NCBI RefSeq assembly: GCF_030063335.1
Contig: NZ_JASISW010000002.1
Span: 264,222 to 328,221 of the forward strand
DNA length: 64,000 bases
DNA from: Rhodococcus sp. G-MC3
GTDB lineage: Bacteria > Actinomycetota > Actinomycetes > Mycobacteriales > Mycobacteriaceae
Direction: 5' to 3'
Shown here: in pieces, positions 17,624 to 25,874 of the stretch
Numbering within the stretch: position 1 is the first letter of the stretch
How the letters are laid out: each line of letters begins with the position of its first letter
Translations under genes and position numbers: made by a program
Notes under the pieces: generated by a model
The model's database searches: none
Told to the model about the DNA's origin: nothing
Seen by the model: the letters and a program-made list of their open reading frames with translations, nothing else

Positions 17624-19077
17624 TTGTTGATCCTCTTCTCGAGCCGGTTCGACAGCTTGGTGAGAGCCATGATGATGATGAAGTACATGACGCCGATGAT
17701 CAGCCACATGTTGAACGACTCGAAGTTGCGAGCGATGATGAGGCGGCCGGTCTGGGTCAGCTCGGCGATGCCGATGACCGACAACAGTGACGTGTCCTTG
17801 AGCGTGATGACGAACTGATTGATGTATGACGGAATCATCGTGCGAATAGCCTGTGGCATCACGACGCGACGCATCGACTTGAGGTAGCTGATGCCGAGGC
17901 TCCGCGACGCTTCCATCTGGCCCTTGTCGACGGCGAGGATGCCGCCGCGGACGATCTCGGCCATGTAAGCGCCCGCGTTGAGCGAGAGCGTGATGATGCC
18001 TGCGGTGAATGCGCCCATCTGGAAGCCGAGCGCCGCCGGAACGCCGAAGTAGATGAAGAAGGCCTGTACCAGAAGCGGTGTGCCGCGGAAAATGTCTACG
18101 TAGGTGGTGCCGATGCCGCGAAGGACGATGTTGGTCGAGACCCGAAACAAGCCGAAGATCGCACCGAGAATCAGTGCGATCGCGATGGAGATGACCGTCA
18201 GAACGATCGTCAGCCAGAGACCTTTGAGGAGCAACTGCCAGCTGCTCGCGATCAGACCGGGGATCGAGTTGTCGGATGTCGAGGCGTCCGCGCTGAGGTA
18301 GGTATTCAGGATCTCGTCGTACTGGCCGTTTGCACGGAGATTTTCGAGTCCCGTATTGAACTGCTCGAGCAGCTGAGCGTTGGTGCCCTTGGCGACGGCG
18401 AAACCATAGCTGGCACCCGACTCCTTGTCGGTCACGGTCTTGAACCCATTGCCCTGCTTGATGCCGTAGGCCAGCACTGGGTAGTCCTCGAACGCCGCGG
18501 CCGAGTTGCCGGTCTTGACCTCCTCGAACATCGTCGCCGAGTCGTCGAAACTGCGGATTGTGAAGCCGTACTGGTCGGCGATCGATGTCGCGAACGTTGC
18601 ACCCTCGGTGCCGTTCTTGACGGCCACGGACTTGCCGCGCAAGTCCTCGTAGCCTTCGATGTCGTTGTTGCTGTCCAGGATTGCCATCTGGACGCCGGAG
18701 TCGAAGTACGGTTCCGAGAAATCGAATGTCGCCTTGCGTGCGTCCGTGATGGACATTCCCGCGATCATGCCGTTGAACTGGCCACTTGTGACGCCCTGCA
18801 GCGCGGTGTCGAATCCGACCTGCTCGACGTCGTAGGTGAAGCCTTGGTCAGCAGCGATCGCCGCCAGCAGATCCATGTCGATTCCGACGAGTTTGCCGGA
18901 CTCGTCCTGAAATTCGAAGGGAGCGAACGTTGTATCGGTTGCGATCGAGTAGTTCTGACCGGACGGGGTTGGTTGCGCGGACGCGACCCCAGGCCCGAGC
19001 AGCGCTCCCAGCAAGGTGACGAACAGTGCGAGCACGATCGGTACGAGTACCGGCCTGCTCCGTTGCGGCTTCTTCAT
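17620..19077 (-). CDS. Fused substrate-binding protein and permease of a glutamine-type ABC transporter
   Basis: One 485-residue chain carries a signal-type N-terminus (basic MKKPQRSR, hydrophobic core, GVASA near 30-34), a periplasmic-type binding domain (about 38-255; [45 protein letters not shown]), and a HisM/GlnP-type permease domain (about 270-485) with the ATPase-contact loop [22 protein letters not shown]. Such binding-protein/permease fusions are known for glutamine importers. Substrate is inferred as glutamine or another polar amino acid. ATG 19077 starts the signal segment. The ATPase gene overlaps downstream. Confidence 0.9.
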   Translation of the reverse strand: MKKPQRSRPVLVPIVLALFVTLLGALLGPGVASAQPTPSGQNYSIATDTTFAPFEFQDESGKLVGIDMDLLAAIAADQGFTYDVEQVGFDTALQGVTSGQFNGMIAGMSITDARKATFDFSEPYFDSGVQMAILDSNNDIEGYEDLRGKSVAVKNGTEGATFATSIADQYGFTIRSFDDSATMFEEVKTGNSAAAFEDYPVLAYGIKQGNGFKTVTDKESGASYGFAVAKGTNAQLLEQFNTGLENLRANGQYDEILNTYLSADASTSDNSIPGLIASSWQLLLKGLWLTIVLTVISIAIALILGAIFGLFRVSTNIVLRGIGTTYVDIFRGTPLLVQAFFIYFGVPAALGFQMGAFTAGIITLSLNAGAYMAEIVRGGILAVDKGQMEASRSLGISYLKSMRRVVMPQAIRTMIPSYINQFVITLKDTSLLSVIGIAELTQTGRLIIARNFESFNMWLIIGVMYFIIIMALTKLSNRLEKRINK

Positions 19078-19180
19078 GCAGGACACTCTCTATCGAGGAC
19101 TGGATTCTTGGCAAATCATAAGACTCCAACCCTCGACACACTTACGTTCGGGTGGTACCGCTACTTTCTGGTGGAACCAA

Positions 19181-20323
19181 TCATTTTCTCGAGGAATCTA
19201 TGCTCAACGACATTCCGACGAGTCCTCGCTCACGTACGGCGAGCTTCTTCGCAACCGATTCCAGCGCTTGGGCAGCCGGAGTTTCCGGGTGTGTCAGCAC
19301 GATGGGCGTGCCCGCATCTCCGCCCTCGCGCACTGCGGTGTCCAGCGGAATCTGGCCCAGCAGAGGGACTTTGGCGCCGACGGCCTTGGTCAGGCGATCC
19401 GAGACGTCTTGTCCGCCACCGGATCCGAAGATGTCCATGCGGGTTCCGTCAGGCAGTTCGAGCCAGGACATGTTCTCCACGACACCGGCGATGCGCTGAC
19501 GGGTCTGCAATGCGATGGCGCCTGCGCGTTCGGCAACCTCGGCCGCCGCCTGCTGTGGAGTGGTGACGACGAGAATTTCGGCGCTGGGAATGAGCTGTGC
19601 CACCGAGATGGCGATGTCACCGGTGCCTGGTGGGAGGTCGAGTAGCAACACATCCAGATCGCCCCAGAACACGTCCGCGAGGAACTGCTGCAGCGCGCGG
19701 TGCAGCATCGGTCCGCGCCAGACAACCGGTGTATTGCCGGTGGTGAACTGCGCAATCGAGATGAACTTCACGCCGTACGCCTGCGGCGGCATGATCATCT
19801 TCTCGACCTGAGTGGGTTTGGCGTCGTTGCCGAGCATGCGGGGCACCGAGTGGCCGTAGATATCGGCGTCGAGCACGCCTACCGAAAGGCCGCGCGCAGC
19901 AAGCGATGCGGCGAGGTTGACGGTGACGGAGGATTTTCCGACGCCGCCTTTGCCTGACGCGACGGCGTACACACGCGTCAGCGAACCGGGTTGAGCGAAT
20001 GGGATGATCGGTTCTGCCGAATCGCCGCGCAGCGACTTCCGTAGCTCGGTGCGCTGCTCGTCGTTCATGACGTCGAGTTCGACGGTGATGGTGCCGACGC
20101 CGGGGACGTCGGCGACGGCCTTGGTGACGCGGTCGCTGATCTCGGTCTTCATCGGGCAGCCCGAGGTGGTGAGGTAGATCCCGACGTCGACCGAGCCGCC
20201 GTCCCCGATGGTGACGCCTTTGACCATGCCGAGGTCGGTGATCGGTTTACGAATTTCCGGATCGATGACCTTCGAGAGCGCGCTTCGAACGTCGGATTCC
20301 GTCAGTACTGCCATGGGCGTCAT
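19181..20323 (-). CDS. mrp: Mrp/NBP35-family iron-sulfur carrier P-loop ATPase
   Basis: Mrp proteins bind and transfer Fe-S clusters and hydrolyse ATP. The 380-residue protein has an N-terminal MIP18/DUF59 domain (6-90, with SGCPMK) and the deviant Walker A ASGKGGVGKSSVTVN (about 122-136), followed by DADIYGHSVPRMLG and DLPPGTGD. The paired-Cys motif seen near the C-terminus of many Mrp proteins is not obvious: the stretch after VVENMSWLELPDGTRMDIFGSGGG has no CxxC, so cluster binding may differ. The ATG at 20323 follows the upstream stop by one base; ATG 20314 is an alternative. Confidence 0.92.
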   Translation of the reverse strand: MTPMAVLTESDVRSALSKVIDPEIRKPITDLGMVKGVTIGDGGSVDVGIYLTTSGCPMKTEISDRVTKAVADVPGVGTITVELDVMNDEQRTELRKSLRGDSAEPIIPFAQPGSLTRVYAVASGKGGVGKSSVTVNLAASLAARGLSVGVLDADIYGHSVPRMLGNDAKPTQVEKMIMPPQAYGVKFISIAQFTTGNTPVVWRGPMLHRALQQFLADVFWGDLDVLLLDLPPGTGDIAISVAQLIPSAEILVVTTPQQAAAEVAERAGAIALQTRQRIAGVVENMSWLELPDGTRMDIFGSGGGQDVSDRLTKAVGAKVPLLGQIPLDTAVREGGDAGTPIVLTHPETPAAQALESVAKKLAVRERGLVGMSLSIDSSRK

Positions 20324-20324
20324 G

Positions 20325-21185
20325 TTAGTGAATACGTGGGAGCTCGTCGGAGGTGGGGACGATTCCGGTGGCGTAACCCGTCGACCACGCGAGGACGTTG
20401 GCGACGTAGGCCATCGAGTTGTTGTAGCGCAGGATTGCTTTCGTGGTCTGTCCGAGGTCGCGAAGGTTCAGGCCGCCGTCGCACAAGTAGTCGCCGGTGG
20501 TCAGTGCTGCGTCGTACAAGTTCTGCGGATCGGATAGTCCGTCGCCGTTGCCGTCGGCGTGATAGCGATTCCAGGTCTCGGGCAGGAACTGCATAGGGCC
20601 GACCGCGCGATCGAAGTTCGGATCGCCGTCGAGAGCTCCGCCGTCGGTGTCGGCGATGACGTTGTTGCCCGCGAGACTGCCGTCGAGCCGGGGCCCGAGA
20701 ATGGGTTCCAAGAGCTTGCCCAGGTCGTCGGCCTTGCCGTTGTTGGCATGGGTGGACTCGACTCGGCCGATACCCGCAATGAGGGTCCAACTGATCCCGC
20801 ATTGTGGCTGGGCCACGGCGAGGAGCTTCTCGGCGTTCTTGTATGCGGCGACGTTGACGGTTGGAATTGCAATGGGGCTTGCTGCCAGGTTCGTCGGAAG
20901 CTCGGGTGTCGGTGCAATCTCGGGCGCGGGGATGGGCGCTGCTTGGGCGAGAGGCGCCTCGGCGGCGGCGACGGGTTGCGCGTCGGTCTGGTCCGCGATG
21001 GGTTCCGGCGTTTCGACGACTGTATCGGCTGCCTGCGTGGTGGAACCGGCGTTCATGAACGGGATGTACTCGGTCGCGCCTGCGCTTGTGGCTGCGGTGA
21101 CGAGCCCAGCGGGGATGAGGCCGGTCAGAGCGATCACCGAGTTCCGGCGAACTTTGGAATTCGATGCTTTTCTGTGACGTCCCAC
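20325..21185 (-). CDS. Secreted lytic murein transglycosylase (first of two)
   Basis: The 286-residue protein has a basic N-terminus, an export segment (SVIALTGLIPAGLVTAATSAGA, residues 16-37), an Ala/Pro-rich linker to about 110, and an SLT/lysozyme-like domain. The catalytic Glu is in AGIGRVESTHANNG; DTDGGALDGDPNFDRAVGPMQF and WNRYHADGNGDG with DPQNLYDA are typical of the MltB-like SLT_2 family. It cleaves peptidoglycan glycan strands outside the membrane. It is the upstream gene of mrp, with TAA and ATG one base apart. The position matches Rv1230c. Confidence 0.88.
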   Translation of the reverse strand: MGRHRKASNSKVRRNSVIALTGLIPAGLVTAATSAGATEYIPFMNAGSTTQAADTVVETPEPIADQTDAQPVAAAEAPLAQAAPIPAPEIAPTPELPTNLAASPIAIPTVNVAAYKNAEKLLAVAQPQCGISWTLIAGIGRVESTHANNGKADDLGKLLEPILGPRLDGSLAGNNVIADTDGGALDGDPNFDRAVGPMQFLPETWNRYHADGNGDGLSDPQNLYDAALTTGDYLCDGGLNLRDLGQTTKAILRYNNSMAYVANVLAWSTGYATGIVPTSDELPRIH

Positions 21186-21300
21186 GCCTTGATACCTCCT
21201 GTTGCCCCCACATCTGGAGGCCTCCGTACTAGAACCGGAGTCGAGGGTACCTGATTCGAGACGCTTCCGTTACCGGGCTGTTATCCAAACCGACCTTGCG

Positions 21301-22341
21301 CTACGCGGGCGGTGCCGAGGGACAGAAAATCACGCACGGCAAAGGTGGCAGCGACGGCAGCACGAAGGGTGGCATGGGAGGTGTCGTCGGTGTATTCGAA
21401 GGAGACGGTGTATTCGAAGGAGACGGTGTGTTCGAGGGAGACGGTGTGTTCGAGGGAGACCGTGGTTCGGGTGTAGGTGCGCCGTTGACGGGAGCGCTCA
21501 CCGCCGTCACCGGCGCATCGGTCACTGCTTGCGCGCCGCGACCGTACGCGGCCGACCACGCCAGGACGTCGGCCACGTAGGCGGGAGAATTGTTGTAGCG
21601 AAACACTGCCGCGCTCTCGGCGGCCGGATCGCGCAAATCGAGCCCTCCGGAGCACAGGTACTTTCCGGCAGCGAGCGTGGCGTCGTAAATGTTGTTGGGC
21701 TCGAAGATCCCATCGTCGTTGCCGTCCGATGCGTACTTCGCCCACGTGCCGGGAATGAACTGCATCGGCCCGACGGCTCGGTCGTGGTCGGCATCGCCGT
21801 CGTGATTTCCGGCGTCGGTGTCGCGAATCACAGTGTTGCCGGCGAGATGGCCGTCGAGGACGGGTCCGAGGATCGGCGCCGCCGTACCGGCGGCGTCGAC
21901 CTGGCCGCCGTGCGCGTGCCCGGATTCGATTCGACCGATCCCGGCGAGCAGGTTCCACGGCAGGCCGCACGCCGGGGACTGCTCGGCCATCGCAGACTCG
22001 GCTGCCCGGTAGGCGGCGAGCACGGATTCGGGAATTCCGAGCGAGCCGATTACAGGGGTGGGGATCTCGACCGGGACAACCGGTTCCTGCGTCGCGGGCT
22101 CGGGTACGGGCTCGGGTGCGGCAGTGTTGAACGTCTGCGGAGGCGTCTCCACCGGGGTCGCGAGACCGGGGATGGTCATCGACGACGGCAGAGGCGCGGG
22201 TTGGGCCAGCACGACAGCCGATGGCTGCGCGGGTACCGATGACTGTGCCGGTAGGGATGCCGCGGCCACGGCGGCGGCAATACCCGTGACGACGACGGTG
22301 GATACCAGGAGTGGCACTCCTGCCCGTCGCCTTGGCCGCAT
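21301..22341 (-). CDS. Secreted lytic murein transglycosylase (second of two) with SPSNTP repeat tail
   Basis: This 346-residue paralogue has a signal segment (about 8-30, VPLLVSTVVVTGIAAAVAAA), a Pro/Glu-rich linker, and an SLT_2 domain with catalytic Glu in GIGRIESGHAHGG, DRAVGPMQFIPGTW and FEPNNIYDATLAAGKYLC. The C-terminal tail carries four copies of an SPSNTP unit and ends in PLPCVIFCPSAPPA, with two Cys. The tail may space the enzyme within the wall. ATG 22341 is chosen; GTG 22350 is three codons upstream. It lies 115 bases before the first transglycosylase gene. Confidence 0.87.
   Translation of the reverse strand: MRPRRRAGVPLLVSTVVVTGIAAAVAAASLPAQSSVPAQPSAVVLAQPAPLPSSMTIPGLATPVETPPQTFNTAAPEPVPEPATQEPVVPVEIPTPVIGSLGIPESVLAAYRAAESAMAEQSPACGLPWNLLAGIGRIESGHAHGGQVDAAGTAAPILGPVLDGHLAGNTVIRDTDAGNHDGDADHDRAVGPMQFIPGTWAKYASDGNDDGIFEPNNIYDATLAAGKYLCSGGLDLRDPAAESAAVFRYNNSPAYVADVLAWSAAYGRGAQAVTDAPVTAVSAPVNGAPTPEPRSPSNTPSPSNTPSPSNTPSPSNTPTTPPMPPFVLPSLPPLPCVIFCPSAPPA
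21389..21460. repeat. 4 x 18-bp coding minisatellite
   Basis: GGTGTATTCGAAGGAGAC is repeated four times in tandem; copies 3 and 4 share two changes (GTGTTCGAGGGAGAC). Read on the minus strand it encodes the repeated SPSNTP residues of the second transglycosylase. Copy number is likely to vary between strains. Confidence 0.92.
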
Positions 22342-22351
22342 GTGGCACACG

Positions 22352-22918
22352 TTACATTTTGGTATCCGGATCAGGTTCGGATTCCTCGAAATCGTCGACG
22401 GGGGCCGGACGTGACTTCTTTCGTGACTTCTTCGACGGCGTCGAGGTCTGTCCGGTCGCCTGTTCCAGCAACTCTCGAATTTCCTCCAGCTCGCGGCGCA
22501 GGTAATCGCGCGTCGCGACCTCGCCGACCGCGATACGAAGCGATGCCAGTTCGCGTGCCAGGAACTCGGTGTCCGCTTTGGTCTGCTGTGCGCGGGAGCG
22601 ATCCTCCTCCAGCGAGACCCGGTCACGGTCGTCCTGACGATTCTGCGCGAGCAGGATCAGCGGGGCTGCGTAGGCAGCCTGGGTCGAGAACGCGAGGTTC
22701 AGCAGGATGAAGGGGTAGGGGTCCCACCGCAGAGCGACGACTGTGACGTTGATGAAGATCCAGACGATGACGATCATCGTTTGGATGGCCAGGTAGCGGC
22801 CGGTGCCGAGGAACCGGGCCGCACGCTCGCCCGACTTGCCGAGGTCGACATCGAGGTGGAAATTGAACAGGCGGGATCCCTGCGGGGTGTCCATGCGCTG
22901 CCGTGCTGTGTCCTTCAC
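22352..22918 (-). CDS. DUF1003 membrane protein
   Basis: The 188-residue protein has two transmembrane helices (about 44-66 and 76-98; IQTMIVIVWIFINVTVVAL and PFILLNLAFSTQAAYAAPLI), the DUF1003 pattern with the RWDPYPFILLNL loop, and a charged coiled-coil C-terminus (LEEDRSRAQQTKADTEFLARELASL) ending in basic Ser/Lys residues. Function is unknown. The GTG at 22918 overlaps the stop of the MgtE-N gene (GTGA), so the two are coupled; the pair is also adjacent in M. tuberculosis (Rv1231c/Rv1232c region), which supports a shared role at the membrane. Confidence 0.85.
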   Translation of the reverse strand: MKDTARQRMDTPQGSRLFNFHLDVDLGKSGERAARFLGTGRYLAIQTMIVIVWIFINVTVVALRWDPYPFILLNLAFSTQAAYAAPLILLAQNRQDDRDRVSLEEDRSRAQQTKADTEFLARELASLRIAVGEVATRDYLRRELEEIRELLEQATGQTSTPSKKSRKKSRPAPVDDFEESEPDPDTKM

Positions 22919-24189
22919 TGTCCTGCCACCTCCTGATCTCGCCAGTCCTCCGGGAGAAGATGATCGAGGACGTCGTCGACGGTGACCGCGCCGACCAGAT
23001 GATCCTCGTCGTCGACCACGGGGCCACACACGAGGTTGTACGTTGCGAAATATCGTGTGACAGCCGTCAGGCTGTCGTCGGGACCGAGCCGCGGAAGTTG
23101 TTTGTCCATGATGCCTCCGACCAGGCTCGCGGGCGGTTCGCGGAGTAGTTGCTGCAAGTGGACACACCCGAGATAGGCGCCCGTCGGCGTCGCGGTGGGC
23201 GGTCGCACGACGAACACCAGTGACGACAAAGCGGGCGTCAGATCGGGGTTGCGGACACGTGCCAATGCCTCGGCGACGGTAGTCGAGGCATTGAGAACCA
23301 CGGGCTCGGTCGTCATCAGACCACCGGCTGTATCGGGGGAGTGCTCGAGCAACCGGCGAACCGGCGCCGAGTCTTCCGGGTCCATGAGGCGAAGCAGTGA
23401 CTCGGCCTCGGGTTCGGGCAGCTCGCCCAGTAGGTCCGCGGCGTCGTCGGGATCCATCGCTTCGAGCACATCGGCACCGCGCTCGACGCCCAGGTAGTGC
23501 ATCATCTCGACCTGATCGTCGTCGGGAAGTTCCTGAACGATGTCGGCGAGGCGCTCGTCGTCGAGGGCCAGTGCAACTTCCATCCGTCGTTTGACGGGCA
23601 GTTCGCGCATGGCGTTGGCGACGTCCGCGGCGCGGAGGTCCTCGAACTGCATCAACAGTTGCGCGACGCCCTGGCCCGGCATCGAGAGCTCGTTCTGCGT
23701 GAGACCTTGCACGTGCTGCCAGTCGATGACATGGATGGCCCCGCGGCGTGCGAGCCTGCCGCGCTGACGGCGAACCGCGACGCGAGCAACGAGCCAGTCC
23801 CTCGTTCGAGTCAGCTCGATGCCGAGGTCTACCACGATCGAATCGGTCTCGTGCAGCTCTTCGAGTTCGGGATCGTCGACGCGCACCTTGGAATCGAGGA
23901 TCTGCGCGAACACCAGGATTTCGTTGGCGCGCTGCGAGAATCGACGGAGACTGACGTTTCCGGTGGTCAACTGCACGGAGTTGGGCTCGATGCTGGTGAC
24001 GCGCAGCATCGGCACGAAAATTCTTCTGCGCGTGGCAAGTTCGACCACGATGCCGAGCACTCGCGGCTGGGCGCGACCGATCCGCATGGTGACCACGACG
24101 TCACGCACGCGACCGATGGATTCGCCGTCGGGGCCGAGTACGACCAGACCTGCGAGCCTGGCCGCGAATACCTTGCTCAGAGCTGCCAT
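22915..24189 (-). CDS. PRC-barrel / MgtE-N / CBS domain protein without a transporter domain
   Basis: The 424-residue protein begins with a PRC-barrel-like segment (VLGPDGESIGRVRDVVVTMRIG), then an MgtE N-terminal superhelix (VANAMRELPVKRRMEVALALDDERLADIVQELPDDD and similar repeats) and a CBS pair (MTTEPVVLNASTTVAEALARV, VVDDEDHLVGAVTVDDVLDHLLPED). The membrane pore domain of MgtE magnesium channels is absent, so it is unlikely to transport by itself; it may sense Mg2+ or nucleotides and act on the overlapping DUF1003 protein. ATG 24189 is chosen from fit to the PRC start. Confidence 0.88.
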   Translation of the reverse strand: MAALSKVFAARLAGLVVLGPDGESIGRVRDVVVTMRIGRAQPRVLGIVVELATRRRIFVPMLRVTSIEPNSVQLTTGNVSLRRFSQRANEILVFAQILDSKVRVDDPELEELHETDSIVVDLGIELTRTRDWLVARVAVRRQRGRLARRGAIHVIDWQHVQGLTQNELSMPGQGVAQLLMQFEDLRAADVANAMRELPVKRRMEVALALDDERLADIVQELPDDDQVEMMHYLGVERGADVLEAMDPDDAADLLGELPEPEAESLLRLMDPEDSAPVRRLLEHSPDTAGGLMTTEPVVLNASTTVAEALARVRNPDLTPALSSLVFVVRPPTATPTGAYLGCVHLQQLLREPPASLVGGIMDKQLPRLGPDDSLTAVTRYFATYNLVCGPVVDDEDHLVGAVTVDDVLDHLLPEDWRDQEVAGQ

Positions 24190-24248
24190 GATGGCAAGGT
24201 TAGAGCGTCGAAGTACCAACCAAACAATCGACAAGCAGTAAGGACCTC

Positions 24249-25202
24249 ATGAGTTCGGTGGATCACGCCCGTCCTCGCCGATCGGTACTGGCCGTTCCCG
24301 GCAGTTCCGACAAAATGATCGAGAAGGCGAAGGGACTCGACGCCGATGCGATCTTCCTCGATCTCGAGGACGCAGTAGCGCCGATCGCGAAGGCCGAGGC
24401 CCGCGGCCGAATCGTGTCGGCACTCAACTCCGGCGGGTGGGGAGACAAGCTCAAGGTAGTGCGTGTCAACGACTGGACGACGCCCTGGACGCACGGCGAC
24501 GTGATCGATGTGGTCGGTGGCGCAGGCGCGAACCTGGACGCGATTCTGCTCCCGAAAGTCGAGGACGCCTCGCACGTGCAGGCGCTCGATCTCTTACTGA
24601 CACAGGTCGAGAAGATCAGCGGGCTTCCCATCGGGGCCATCGGAATCGAACCACAGATAGAGAGTGCGCGGAGCCTGCGCAACATCGACGAGATCGCAAC
24701 GGCGAGCCCGCGCGTGCAAAGTCTCGTCTTCGGGCCGGCGGACATGATGGCGAGCGTCAATATGCGCACGCTCGTGGTCGGGGAGCAACCGGAGGGGTAC
24801 GACACCGGAGACGCCTACCACCACATACTGATGACGATTCTGCTCGCGGCACGTACGCACGGTCTGCAGGCAATCGACGGTCCCTACCTTCAGATTCGCG
24901 ATCTCGATGCGTTCCGCCGGGCCGCGGGGCGCACGGCCGGGCTCGGGTTCGACGGTAAGTGGGTGCTGCACCCGACGCAGATCGATGCGGCCAACGAAAT
25001 TTTCAGTCCGCGCCAAGCAGATTTCGACAAAGCCGAACAGATTCTCGAGGCCTACGAGTTTCACACCTCCGAGTCCGGTGGTGGCCGAGGCGCGGTAATG
25101 CTCGGCGAAGAGATGATCGACGAGGCAAGTCGCAAGATGGCGTTGGTGATATCGGGGAAGGGTCGGGCGGCAGGCTTGCTGCGTAGTGACCAAACACAAT
25201 GA
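24249..25202 (+). CDS. CitE-like / malyl-CoA-type lyase (HpcH/HpaI family)
   Basis: The 317-residue TIM-barrel protein has the family motifs RRSVLAVPGSSDKMIEKAKG, DAIFLDLEDAVAP with the metal Asp/Glu, LLPKVEDASHV, GIEPQIESARSL, FGPADMMASV and GFDGKWVLHPTQI. Family members cleave malyl-CoA, citramalyl-CoA or citryl-CoA, or hydrolyse malyl-CoA. No citrate lyase alpha or gamma genes are nearby, so a stand-alone CoA-ester lyase is more likely than citrate lyase. It is divergent from the MgtE-N gene with 59 bases between. Confidence 0.85.
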   Translation: MSSVDHARPRRSVLAVPGSSDKMIEKAKGLDADAIFLDLEDAVAPIAKAEARGRIVSALNSGGWGDKLKVVRVNDWTTPWTHGDVIDVVGGAGANLDAILLPKVEDASHVQALDLLLTQVEKISGLPIGAIGIEPQIESARSLRNIDEIATASPRVQSLVFGPADMMASVNMRTLVVGEQPEGYDTGDAYHHILMTILLAARTHGLQAIDGPYLQIRDLDAFRRAAGRTAGLGFDGKWVLHPTQIDAANEIFSPRQADFDKAEQILEAYEFHTSESGGGRGAVMLGEEMIDEASRKMALVISGKGRAAGLLRSDQTQ

Positions 25203-25257
25203 CGCTCTCGGCGGGTTGTTCGTTCCCAACAGGGGCTGAGCCAGGCACAATGGGGAA

Positions 25258-25749
25258 ATGACGAATCCACTTTCGCAGCCCGGCCGCGGCGGCCAGGGTC
25301 TCCCGACGCCGCCGTCCGGCTGGCCGATAGGCTCCTACCCAACGTATGCCGAGGCGCAGAAGGCGGTCGACTACCTTTCCGATCAAGAGTTCTCGGTTCA
25401 AGATGTCACCATCGTCGGCGTAGACCTCATGCAGGTAGAACGTGTCCTCGGACGACTGACGTGGGCCAAAGTTATTGGCGGCGGCGTGGTTTCGGGAGCG
25501 TGGCTGGGATTGTTCCTCGGTCTCGTGCTCGGCATCTTCACCAACGGAAACATCCTCGGCGCACTGATCATCGGCATCATCGGTGGCATCATCTTCGGGC
25601 TGATCTCCACGGCGATCCCGTACGCGGCCACCCGCGGGCAGCGCGATTTCGCGTCGAGCATGCAGTTGGTTGCGGGCCGCTACGACGTTCTCTGCGAGCC
25701 GAAAAGCGCAGAAACCGCTCGCGACATGCTCGCAAAATTGTCGATCTGA
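25258..25749 (+). CDS. Membrane protein with GSP17M/YflT-like domain
   Basis: The 163-residue protein starts with a Gly/Pro-rich 25 residues, then a YflT-like segment (PIGSYPTYAEAQKAVDYLSDQ, VTIVGVDL) followed by two closely spaced Gly/Ile-rich transmembrane helices (about 73-117). It matches the general-stress-protein-17M family and Rv1234 in position between the CitE-like gene and lpqY. The function is not known. Confidence 0.8.
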   Translation: MTNPLSQPGRGGQGLPTPPSGWPIGSYPTYAEAQKAVDYLSDQEFSVQDVTIVGVDLMQVERVLGRLTWAKVIGGGVVSGAWLGLFLGLVLGIFTNGNILGALIIGIIGGIIFGLISTAIPYAATRGQRDFASSMQLVAGRYDVLCEPKSAETARDMLAKLSI

Positions 25750-25816
25750 TCGGTATTGATTACGGAATAGTCCCAATATCCCCATTGGTCCGTGTAGTTC
25801 GGTTACGTTTCTTGAC

Positions 25817-25847
25817 GTGTAGGGCAGTAGTAGAAGGGGCCCTACAC
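25817..25847. promoter_or_regulatory. 9-bp inverted repeat in the lpqY leader
   Basis: GTGTAGGGC (25817-25825) and GCCCTACAC (25839-25847) are perfect inverted copies 13 bases apart, 28 bases upstream of the lpqY start. It overlaps a TTGACG (25813-25818) that could be a -35 element. It could be a repressor operator for sugar-responsive control or a leader hairpin. Confidence 0.5.
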
Positions 25848-25874
25848 AGGTAATCGAAAATACGGAGGCTGAAA

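Noticed and set aside
21389..21460. CRISPR-like array
   Set aside because: The four 18-bp units are contiguous with no spacers and encode SPSNTP in frame, so this is a coding minisatellite.
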